From Xenopus tropicalis (lineage: Eukaryota > Chordata > Amphibia > Anura > Pipidae), in NCBI RefSeq assembly GCF_000004195.4, contig NC_030677.2, positions 102,770,329 to 102,834,328 on the forward strand: a stretch of 64,000 bases of DNA. Reading direction: 5' to 3'. Positions 27,001 through 39,000 of the stretch are shown here, piece by piece (the first letter of the stretch is position 1; every line of letters starts with the position of its first letter). The notes beneath the pieces were generated by a model. The model did not search any database and was not told the origin of the DNA. It saw only the letters and a program-made list of their open reading frames with translations. A program made the translations under genes and the position numbers.

Positions 27001-30000
27001 GACGCCTCAGGACCCTCAGCCTCTATGCCTGAACCTCCTTGGGCCCGCGAATTAGCCAATTCGCTCGCCTCCCTGCAGAGCCTTGCCAGACTGCCAGACT
27101 CTCTGGACAAACTGGTCAACCAATTAGTCTCCCAGCCTTCCTCAGGCTCCTTGGGCAAGCGCAGGGCTCTAACCATCCCTTCAATTCCGGACTCTGACGA
27201 AGAGTCGGAACTTGCAGAGGAAGGGCAGCTTTCAGAGGGCTCGTCCGACGAGGACACCCCTCAAATCAACACTGAATTGCCTGTCCCATCCGACATCGAC
27301 GGCTTAATCGAGGCTGTTCTGACAAGCTCAAGAAGTCATCTCTTACACCATCGCAGGAAATGACCTTCCTGGGCACGGTTTTCAACACCCAACGATGCCT
27401 CACCCTTCTCCCACCAGACAAGGTCCAGGCCCTTCTCCTTCGAACACAATCTCTCATCTCTTCTCCCAGGGTCTCCCTCAGGACCTGCATGCAGGTCCTG
27501 GGATCTATGGTCTCAGCCATAGACACGGTCCCATTTGCCCAGTTCCACACCCGACCCCTCCAGCGGGCCATCCTCAGCAAGTGGGATCCCGACCACCCCG
27601 ACCTGGACTCCCAGCTAGTCCTCCCTCCCTCAGCGAGGAAATCCTTATCCTGGTGGACCCAGCCAGCCCGTCTCTCGCAGGGGAAGCCCTTCCCCTCGCA
27701 CAACTGGACAATCCTCACCACGGATGCCAGTCTCCGGGGCTGGGGGGCGGTCTGCCAGGAACAAGTATCCCAGGGCAGGTGGCTCCCACAGGAATCATCT
27801 CTGCCTATAAATATCCTGGAGCTACGAGCCATCCGCCTGGCTCTACTTCACTGGACAACTCTCCTCAGAGGCAAGCCCATCTGAATCCAGACCGACAATG
27901 CCACCGCGGTGGCATATGTCAATCATCAGGGGGGCACTCGCAGCAAGGGGGCAATGCAAGAGGCTGCCCACATCCTTGCCTGGGCAGAGGAGAATGTCCC
28001 AGCCATCTCTGCTATCCACATTCCTGGTGTGGACAACTGGACAGCGGACTTCCTCAGCAGAGAGACCCTAGACCAGGGGGAGTGGGCACTCCACCCACAG
28101 GTCTTCCAGAATCTGACCTCAGTTTGGGGGACCCCAGAGATCGATCTCATGGCATCCCGCCACAACTCCAAGCTCCCTCGCTTCATATCTCGGTCCAGGG
28201 ACCCAGTCGCCGCAGGAGTAGACGCAATCACAGCCCCCTGGCCCTACCAATTCGTTTACATCTTCCCTCCTCTTCCACTTCTCCCCAAGATCCTCAAAAG
28301 GGTCAAGAGGGAGAGGGTCAAGACCATCCTCATCGCCCCACACTGGCCCCGGAGAGCCTGGTTCGCGGACCTAGTCAATCTCTCCGAGGCCGCTCCCATT
28401 CGTCTGCCAGACCGGCCAGACCTCCTAAGCCAGGGTCCAGTGTTCCACCAGAATACTCAGCTGTTCCGTTTAACGGCCTGGCTCTTGAAACCCTAGTACT
28501 TGCGTCAACAAGGGTTTGGAGACAGCGTTATCACCACCATGATCGCGGCCAGGAAACCATCCTCCTCAAGGATCTACTACCGTACCTGGCGAACCTACAT
28601 CTCCTGGTGCTCGGTCCAGGATCTCCCTCCCCATCGCTTCAACATATCCCACATCCTGGGCTTCCTCCAACAGGGTCTCGACAAGGGCCTCCGCCTGGCG
28701 TCCCTAAAGACCCAAATCTCGGCCCTATCTGTACTATTCCAACGCCAGATCGCATCTAACACCCACATCAGGACCTTCCTTCAGGGCGTGGCTCACTTAG
28801 CCCCCCCAATCCGCCCACCCACTCCAGGGTGGGACCTCAATCTGGTCCTCTCTGTCCTCCAGGGGCCCCCCTTTGAGCCCCTTGCCACGGCATCCGAGAC
28901 TCTTCTTACATGGAAGACCACCTTCCTTCTAGCCATCACCTCAGCCAGAAGAGTTTCAGAGCTCTCGGCTCTGTCCTGCCAATCCCCGTTCCTCGTATTT
29001 CACCAGGACAAGGCCGTCCTCAGGCCCACTCCCGCGTTCCTGCCTAAGGTCGTGTCGGCCTTCCATCTAAACCAGGACATTGTGGTCCCGTCCTTCTGTC
29101 CACACCCCAAAAATCCAAAAGAGACAGCGCTTCATTCCCTGGATGTAGTCAGGGCTCTCAAATTCTACATCCAAAGATCAGCAGCCTTCAGGAGGTCAGA
29201 TGCCCTCCTAATCATCCCCGTAGGCCCCCGCAAGGGCTTACGGGCCACCAAAACCACCCTTGCTAGGTGGATCAGAGGCACCATCACCAGAGCCTACCAG
29301 GTCGCAGGCAAGCCCTCTCCTCTCAGGGTCACAGCCCACTCGACCAGATCCCTGGCCGCCTCTTGGGCAGCAAAGAACCTTGCCACTGTGGATCAGATCT
29401 GCAAGGCTGCCACCTGGTCCTCTATCCACACCTTCACACGCTTTTACCAGGTGCACGTAGCATCCTCAGCCGAGGCCGCATTTGGCAGAAAGGTACTGCA
29501 GGCAGCAGTGCAGGCTCAGACATAATCTCGTTCCCACCCTATCTATCTCGGGACTGCTTTTAGACGTCCCATCAGTGCCTGTGTCCCCCTGAAATGAAAG
29601 AGGAAGAGGGATTTTTGTCTTACCTGTAAAATCCTTTTCTCTCTTCATTGAAAGGGGGACACAGGCACGCCCTCCCTTCTAGTCTCTGCCTGCCAAGTTA
29701 ACGACTCCTTGGAATGCGACCGGTGTCTCAGTCTTCCTCGGCCCTCCTGGGAAGGAGTCCTCCATTCACTTACTCCAAGAAATCTCATCCCACAGGGCTT
29801 GGTGTACATAGTTGCCAGGACACAGTTTATGGACCTTGGCCTGCCGTTATAGTTTTTCTGTTCCTTTTTCTAATTTTCTACTACTTCTGGGAAGTTCCAG
29901 CCCCCGCAGCGGGGTGTAGCCTGCTGAGAGAGGCTGCCTGGCCCCCTGGGAGGGCTGTCACAGTTCTTTTAGTGTCCTTTCCTCCCGGAAGGTGGAGTTA

Positions 30001-33000
30001 ACCCATCAGTGCCTGTGTCCCCCTTTCAATGAAGAGAGAAAAGGATTTTACAGGTAAGACAAAAATCCCTCTTTTCAAATTAAACATGAAACCCCAAATA
30101 TTTTTTTTATTACCACATCCATACCCATTATAAAAGCATTTTAAAATCCCAGCTGTCAATCATATATTGCCTGCCCCTCCTCTATGCCTTAGGCATAGAG
30201 GTGGGGCAGACAGTTACTTTCACTTTCAATTCAGAATTTCTTAGATGTTGCTGTGCCCCTAACATTCCCCCTCCCTCCTCACCATGTAATTGTGTAACCA
30301 GTGCATAGGCATGGGCATCAGGTCCCCCCATACTGGCACAGAAACAAGATTTTGGCAGGATGCAATGCCTGCTTTGATAACAGTGTCCACAAAATGGCCC
30401 CTGCCTGCTTGCTGCAATTGTGAATTCCAAGGCTGAAGAAAATAAGATTCAAATAATTTATATAGTGTAAGTAATATTTATTTTGTTTGCCAAACACAAT
30501 AGAAAACAATTTGAAATTATTTCTTAAGGTGACAGGTCCGCTTTAAGAGGCAAGAATATTAAATATATAATGTATATTTGTCTAGGCACTTTACATGGCA
30601 ATAAGAAAGGAGGGTTGTTTTTCTAAGGGATGGGAGAGGTAGCAAAAAAGGCTACACTGCAGTAAATCCTTTGGCAGTCTTACTACTCAGTATGGTTTTG
30701 TTACTGTACTAAGATCAGTGAGATAAAGGTGCCCTGCATGTTTGCATGCAAGTAACAAGACTGAAAGGAAAATGTATAGTCTGTCTGGGCTTATTTGGTG
30801 AAATGGTAAAAAAAAAAAAAAAAAGTTGTGCAGTAGCCCAAAAAAACACATTTTTTATACATTTTTCAAAGCAAAATGAGACACAGTTGGTCATCACTAA
30901 TAAGTTCTGGGCCAAGGGTTCTCCAAAGTTATATACATCTTAACATGAAAACCTGTTTATAAATATAAAGGACCCACACAGAGAAAAGTGGAAGATAGGG
31001 AGTTAGAATGAGGGCAGCATTTACTGTATATACTCGAGTATAAACCTAGTTTTTCAGCACCCAAAATGTGCTGAAAAGTCACCCTCGGCTTATACTCGAG
31101 TCGGGTGCCATGGGTCCCTCCAGACTAGCACCCTCTGTCCTTTGTTTGCAAATTTGGCCACCTGCAACCAGACCCTCCAGTGCCCTGGCTTGCTCTCAAA
31201 TTCATCTACCATCCTCACCTGTCCCATTGTGCACTAGACATTGCACTTTATATTCTATATAAACTATAGTTTTGAAGGATTTTAACTCTTTGTGTTTTAG
31301 CTTGGTTGCTGATTGAGCTAAGGGGGTGGTACTCGTAATTTATCATTGTTGATACCATATTGTTTTTGTTGACCCTCTTCTCCACATACAGAGCTAATTT
31401 ACTGTTTTTCTTTGAAATAAATATTTAAAAACATATACTCCCCTGATGCTTCATTTAGTGTAATTTTATTGGTATTTATTTTGATTATTGAAACTTAGCA
31501 GTAGCTGCTGCATTTCCCACCCAAGCTTATACTCTAGTCAATACTTTTTTCCAGTTTTCTTAGATAAAATTAGGTACCTCGGCTTATATTCAGATTGGCT
31601 TATACTCGAGTATATACGGTATTCCAAGGTGACACAGTACAATATTCCTGTGTGGTATAGCAATGTGTGAGGATGACGTGTCAAACACATTTTATGTAAG
31701 ACTTGCTTTTTTTTATACTGCCTGCAAACTAAAGGTTAAGCACTTTATGGAAATGTAACAATATTTAGATGCGTGATAGTGGGTATTTACCTTCCATTCA
31801 CCCCAAAAATTATTTAGGTGTTTTAGGTGACCATCTATAACCATTTGATGTGGGGTCCTTTTTCATAAGTGTGACATCCTATGGAATTTTAATGATCAGG
31901 TATTACTAATGCATCTTGCTATTGGATTGCTTCTGGAATATTATTAAAAAATGCAATTTACATTTTTAAATAAACTTTTTATTTAATTTACTGTTATATT
32001 TTAGATCTGATCTTTGATTATCTAAGCTTTGTATTGAAAAGGGAATGCTCTTACCTGTGTAACCAATTCTTATTCTTCCTTTCCTTTCAGACACCTCTTG
32101 GAGCCAAATCAGACTTTAGAAGCTATGTTAAGGCCAAAGGTCACCACCCTCCCAGGACATATCCAAGCTGTGTATGTGCAGAATGTAGTTAAGCTTTACT
32201 CATGCATACTGCAGAGCAAAGAACAGGCAGGAGACCAAGAAGCAGCTCAAGAAATCACTCAACTCATGATTGACCGACTGCCCCAGTTTGTGCAAAGTGC
32301 TGACCTGGAAGTTCAAGAGAGGGTAATTTATAATACAGTAGAACCACCATTTAAGGTTTTCAGAGCACCAGAAAATAAGCTATAAATTCTAGGAAAATGT
32401 AAAATTAGGGAAATGCATTATATATTAGTGGGACCACAAAAAATAGTGTAAAATGTGGGAAAACTTAAAACCAAGGCATTAACAATTGATGTTTTATTAT
32501 GTTGACAACAATGTACTAGTGTATCAACTCTGTGGTGGGACAGCACTGTGCTCTTGGTTGTTTTTTTTATTTTTTTGATGAATTGCAGGACTTGCTTCTA
32601 ATAAGAATGTATTACAAACTCAGAACATTGTCTGCAATAGGGTGTTCTTTAGCTATGGCTTACTTGAAAAAGGTGGCACCACCCCTCAAGCTTGTTTAAA
32701 ACCTTTATGTTTTATTTCCTCTGTTGATTCAACATTAAATTATGGCACTTTTGTTAATGTTCCCAGGCCTGTATAATGATTGTAATACAGATGGTGATCA
32801 ACAGATGAGCCAAATGTGAGATTGTATTCCTTACTGTATGTGTGCTTGACATGCAAGCTGTAAGGCAGCCCTGTTTTTAATTAAAGGTCTCTTTTATTCC
32901 ATGCTGATCCTGACCTACTATGGCGTGTTCCAGGTTACCCCCATGTGCCACTCACCAGCTTCTCCACCTGATTACAAGGCATGGCTCTGTGCACAGGTTG

Positions 33001-36000
33001 CATCCACAGAGCTGCGCCAGATGCAACCTGTGGGCAGTAATAAATCCTATTTGTTTTAGTTTAGATTAAAAGAGATCAAAATAACTTCATGCCCCTTGCA
33101 ATGCTACCATGGTTTTCTTCTCCATTCTTGGTGTAACTCAGCGTTCCCCAACCAGTGGCTCGTGAGCAACATGTTGCCCACCGACCCCTTGGATGTTGCT
33201 CACATTGGCCTCAAAGCAGGTGCTCATTTTTTAATTTCTGCAGACCAGGTTCAGGATTTTACCAATACCACAATGCAAAATCGACCCGAACTTAGCATAG
33301 AGCATTTAAAAACGAAAATGACCAAATAAGTTGAAGTGCATTTTAAAGGAACAGTAACACCAAAAAATGAAAGTGTTTTAAAGAAATTAAAATATAATGT
33401 ACTGTTGCCCTGCGCTGGTAAAACTGGTAAGTTTGCAATAGAAACCCTACTATAGTTTATATAAATGAGCTGCTATGTCAACACGGGGGCAGCCATTGAA
33501 GCTGGGAAAAAGGAGAAAAGGCACAGGCACATAGCAGATAACAGATAAGCTTTGTAGAATATAAAGGGGTTTTATCTGTTATCTGCTAAGTAACCTGTGC
33601 CTTTTCTCCTGTAAATGGCTGCCCCCGTGGCTACACAGAAGCTTTATTATATAAGCTATAGTGGTCTTTCTAAGGAAAACACACCAGTTGTACCAGTACA
33701 GGGCAGCATTACATTATATAGTAATTACTTTTATACACTTTCATTTTTTGGTGTTACTGTCCCTTTAAAGAGCACAGAAGTGCAAAAACATTATTCTGTT
33801 TAGCGATGTAAGTTGTGATAATCATTATGAGTGCAATGTCATTGCAGACTGACATTATCCCCACTGTTAGCCAACTTGTACCAGATTTGACAAGGGATGT
33901 ATCGAATCCAAGATTATGACTTTTTTTTTTTTTAGCAGCATTCCAATGCGGCAGAATCTACGTGCCTGGTTGAACCGAATCTAAATCCATAAAATTTTGA
34001 CTGTTCATCATATAAACATGGAGGTTCAAAATTTTTAGCCACATGCTGTGCCCAGGGTTCTCTTTAATCCTTCTGTTCCCTGCTTTGCATATGCAAATTA
34101 GGATTTGGTTTGGTATTGGGCAGAATATTTTACAAAGGAAAAATACTGGATTTGGTACATCCCTAAATTTGACTAATGAATGTGTAAAAATGGAATTAGA
34201 CTAATACACACAAATTTAGGTAATATAAAAAAAAAAACCATACTACTTCTTTTGTAAATTGCCCCAATACATGTTGCACGATTTTCATGCTTTATTAGCT
34301 TGTGAATATGGTAAACTATATAACATTTACACTGAACTGAAACCAGAATAGAAAATATCTACTTTTTTAGCTTGGCATCCAGTTGTTGAGAGATCAATTT
34401 AAAAACACTTTTCCATTGCAAGTTTTAGGCTTCACTGTTTGTCTGATATTCTGTCCTTGCTTGCCTTCTCTACAGGCATCATGCATTTTGCAGCTGATAA
34501 AATATATCCAGAAACTACAATCTAAAGAGGTCCCGGTAGCAGAAGAAGTAATGGCATTGTTTGCAGGGGAACTTAACCCTGTTGCTCCTAAAGCTCAGAA
34601 AAAAGTACCAGTTCCAGAAGGGTGTGTATTATCCAGCATTTCCTTGACTTTACTGAATTTAAGAATATTGACGTGGTTCTGTTTATTCCACATAGAGCTT
34701 GACATGCTAGATTAAGACATTTTTCCAAGACCTAAATCATTTACCTTAATACATCACTAGTAAATCAAATAATTGGTATTACATATAAAAATCTATTTCA
34801 GTGATGAATAAGGAGGTATCATAGAAAGACAGTAACAGTAATTTAGTAAAAAAAAAAAAAAAAAAATCACCTCTGTGGAATTTAACAATGTTATAAACTC
34901 ATTCAACTTTTACAGTTCAAGTTTATGTCTAAATGAACCTGTTAGTTGAGACTAGGTTTTTCAACATTCCTCTGTTGGAACGATCTACTGGTGAATAAAA
35001 GATGATTTAGTTTTTGTGTTTTGTTTTTTTTTTTGTATGGTCTTTGTATATATTTGTTCCTACTTAATTTTTCATAAAAATCAATACATCTAATTTATAT
35101 TCAGTAAGTATGACAGGGGCTTAAGAGCAAGATATCGCTTATGTGTGCCATATCCTTCAGCATTACTACTGTCTTTGGGTTTCTGATTTTTCTTAACATG
35201 TAAGCCTTTACACTTATCTTGTCTGGCCTAACAGAACCTTTCCAGCATGACATTCAATGTCATGTGAATGCAAAAAATGTCTATGGCTATTTTGAGTAAA
35301 TGGAAATGCTTGGAAGCACAGAAGTCCTCGCCCCAGGAGTTTACTCTTTACAGGCACAAATAAATATGTTTTTTACTTCATCAGCTAAAAATGGGCATTA
35401 CATTTTTATGTTTTGACACAAAAATTAATAAAGTTAAACATTTTAAATTGTCACATTTATGAATGCAAATTTCTAGAAATAAATGTCCTTAGGTATTGTA
35501 TGCAGTTATGTTGCTATTCTAGCTTGAATGTTATACTACTTTTCACAATAGACACTCATATGTTAAGTAATTATTTTAAGGTGCAACATGTTTGCTTGAA
35601 TTTCCTGCAGACTGGACTTGGAAGCATGGATCAATGAGCCACCATCAGACAGTGAGTCTGAAGAGGAAAAACCCAAAGCCATCTTCCAGGATGAAAAGCA
35701 GTCTCATGGAAAAACATCTAGACCTGAAATTGATGAGGAGGAACTTGCAAGAGTATGTTAAGGGCGGATTCAAATCTGCTTTTTTATGTTGGTTTGTTTG
35801 TGTGTGTCAGGCATTAACATAAAATCTCTCAGAATTAGTTATTACATTGAAAAAACAAAGCATTGAAGATACCTGGATTGAAGCGGTTTCTCTTGTAGAT
35901 GTAAAATTATTCTTTCATAAATTTTTTAATCTATTCATGTGAGATTAAAAGGGCTAAATTATGTTGCTATTTCAATATACCCTGTGCTGTAAATTATGAA

Positions 36001-39000
36001 GTTATTCAAAGGTCTTTTATATGGTCATGGAATTTTTCTATGATTTATAATACATCCTTACATTTTATAATAGGGTAGTACATTATTCCCCATATAATTT
36101 AAAAGACTGGCATTTTATAGTGCACTGTTTTGTAAACAATATTCTAATATATATTGCAACATGAAGTCTGAAATCACCGCATGTCAGCAGCCCTGACAGG
36201 CATGCAATGAGAGCAGAATCAATAGCAGCCCTGACAAGCACTCTGCTATTGGTCTGCTCTTAGCACACCTGTAACAACTGGCTGTCATGTTTTCTAGGAA
36301 CACTCTTTCATAGTGTGCTATAGCAGGCACTGCTGAGGTGTGCCCAGAGTAACCTATTAAACAGAGTTCTGGTGGTAACAGAAATCTTGTTTGTGATAGC
36401 CTTTTAAATTAGGGTAGCGCATGGCATGTATCTCTCTTACGTATAACCTTTTCTTACTTTTAATTACTGCCCTCTTGCCAATGAATATCGCAGTATCGCA
36501 GCTAAAGTATTTTGAATTATGACACTAGAAAGGGTTAACAAACACTTCTAGCTAAGGTACAGTACAGCTTTTCTATGAGTAAGGACCTTATGGCACATCC
36601 TGGAAACTGTAGTCTTTCATCATGTCTTTGTTCTAGTCCTTGTTCATAGCAAAAACAATTAAATAACTTCTTAATTTTTAATTATCCATGTATCTGGCAG
36701 CTGGGAATGTATCTAAAGCTTGTTTCCTGAGATGGGGGTATAAATTACAAGTTGTCTAATTATGAAAGAAATATTTTAGCAGGCCAGTTATAATTGAGGT
36801 CTATTTAAACTAAACTAATGTTTTTCAGTATTTCCATTGTTTTTTTTAGAGGCGAGCTGCGCGTAAAGAAGAGCAAGCTAATAACCCATTTTATATAAAG
36901 GCTTCTCCATCCCCACAAAAGGTACATTAGTCACTGATTACCTACTAAAACGTCTGTAAGAACGCCTAATAATATTTGTTTGTTAAAATGGATTGTATAT
37001 TTACTATATCTTGATTTATTAGTAGGGTTGGACCTACTGTTATATTTTATTTGTTATTGTCATAGTCAGTGTTCTCAGTCATTCTTAATATGTTTGAGTC
37101 TGTGCTGGCACTTTAGAAATGAACATGGTATAGACACACCTAGGGTGATGAAAGGTAGCTTATTCTTATTTCATTCTCAAATAAATGTTGTATGGTTTTA
37201 GTCTACCTATCATTGTACTCCATTTTCAGTATGACACTGTTTTAATGCAGACTTCTTTTTTTTTTTTTTTTCTCCTAAGTTTACTTTTCAATATTCTATT
37301 TATCCAAAAAAAAAGTAAAACCTGTTTTAGTTAAAAAAAAAAAATACAAGAAACTCAGGGTTTGTCTTAATTAATGTGTTGTAATTGGCTGTAATTCTCG
37401 CAGGGGAAAAGGGTTAATGTATTTACTTTAATTTCTTGGTAGTTCGTTAACTACTTTAGTTAATGTAGCTTCATATTCCCTTTAATTTTGCATAAACTTA
37501 TTGTTTACAACCACTTTAAGGGTCACACCAGGTATTTTGATTGCAACAATTAATAATGAAAACAGCAATCAGCAAGTCTAATTCTGCCATCCTGTTCTTT
37601 TTAATGGTAGCGATTTTTTCTGTTTTTTCTTCAGCTTTACCAAGACAGTCCTGGTGTTGAACATATTCCCGTTGTGCAGATTGATCTCTCAGTTCCACTT
37701 AAAGTGCCTGGTAGGTACATTTTTTTTTTTTTAAATGGCTCTTGCATTGCCTCTTCTACATGTTGTGCAGATCGATCTCTCAGTTCCACTTAAAGTGCCT
37801 GGTAGGTACATTTTTTTTTAAATGTCTCTTGCATTGCCTCTTCTACATGCAAATTTTGACATCTTTTTCTAGGGTTGCCTATATCTGACCAGTATGTGAA
37901 ATTGGAAGAGGAACGTAGGAGCAAGCAGCGTCAAGAGAAGGACAAAAAGAAAAAAAAGGAGAAAGACAAGAAAGGTAGCAAGACACGACGACACCATTCT
38001 CTGCATACTGAAAGTGATGAAGATATCACTCCTGCCCATCATGTGGACATCATCACTGAGGAAATGCCTGAGGTCAGTGTGTCAAATTTATTTTTTATTT
38101 ATTTATATTTGGTTTTTTTGTGTACTCTTATGAAGTCTTCATGAAGTATACATAACTCCTTACTAAGACCAGATTAGATTTCATCTTGAAATGCTAGGAT
38201 TTGAGTCTGAAATTTTAATAGTTTTTCTCTCTGAAAAAAACAGGCATACCTCTTAATTTTGTAGAAGCCAATCAATGTGCTAGTTCTTAACCTCTCTCTT
38301 AGATATTTTTTAGCAGTGCAGTTAAGAAAGAACAACAGGTAAACAAACAATTGCCAATATATTTGCCTTTTTATTGCCTCCTGAGCCACTGTAATTTCTA
38401 CTGGCAGCTAAATGCATGGTCTGGGAGCCTTTGAGCTAAATGAAGTTACCATGCAGCTTGAGGTGCCATTCTGCTTTAAAGCTTTTTAGACAGACTGATG
38501 TCCAGAAAACTATCCATACCTTGTTGCCTAGATGGTTTTTCTACCAGAAAGAATGCAGGACCATCACTACAACCAGCACTGCAGCAAATGAGATCTTAAA
38601 CTTAAGCCTTTATATATTCTGTAGATTAAAAAAATGGCAACTCCTGTTATGGCCAGAAAAGAAAAAGGCTAGAGCTTAAGGGAAAGGAGGATGTTTTTTT
38701 TTTATCATTTAAAGGAGACATATCCTATAAAAATTAAGAATGTACCAGAGAATTATACTCCTCGATATAGAAGGATTGTGCTTAAAAATGTTGTGTTTCA
38801 GACTGATTTATTGAGAAATTCCACAAAAACCCCTCTAGCCCCGCCCATCTGTGCCACTTCCTGCTGGCTGAATTCTCTGGATGAGCTGGCGAGCCGGCGG
38901 CCCTCCATACACTGCACTGTAGGATAGGAACCAATCAGCAGCTAGGCTGACCTGATAGGGAACTGAAGCCTGTATGTGCTTGTGTGAGTGCAGGGTTGTG

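Larger units (their letters stand above)
25940..30073 (+). mobile_element. DIRS-like retrotransposon with internal complementary region
   Basis: DIRS elements copy by reverse transcription and integrate with a tyrosine recombinase, so they have inverted ends and no target duplication. Here the outer sequences from 25940 and to 30073 are inverted copies for about 150 bp (GGGGGACACAGGCACTGATG...). An internal region at 29568-29668 contains the reverse complement of both outermost ends fused together, the feature used to complete the ends on a circular intermediate. Comparing it to the termini sets the borders exactly, both being CTT. Order: gag-like, RT/RNase H, recombinase, internal region. 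It is 4134 bp; the reverse-transcriptase core is deleted. Confidence 0.93.
25896..30542. mobile_element. TTAA-flanked (piggyBac-like) MITE, split by a DIRS element
   Basis: Ends AGTGGACCTGTCACC and, inverted, AGCGGACCTGTCACC, each bordered by TTAA (25892-25895, 30543-30546). Without the DIRS insertion it is about 513 bp and non-coding. TTAA duplication fits piggyBac or Kolobok; the ends do not have the AGGRR form of T2 elements, hence the piggyBac suggestion. Confidence 0.72.

Noticed and set aside
27395..28759. 454-codon Pro-rich frame
   Set aside because: Overlaps the DIRS RNase H/recombinase frames in another register; only those two carry recognisable motifs.
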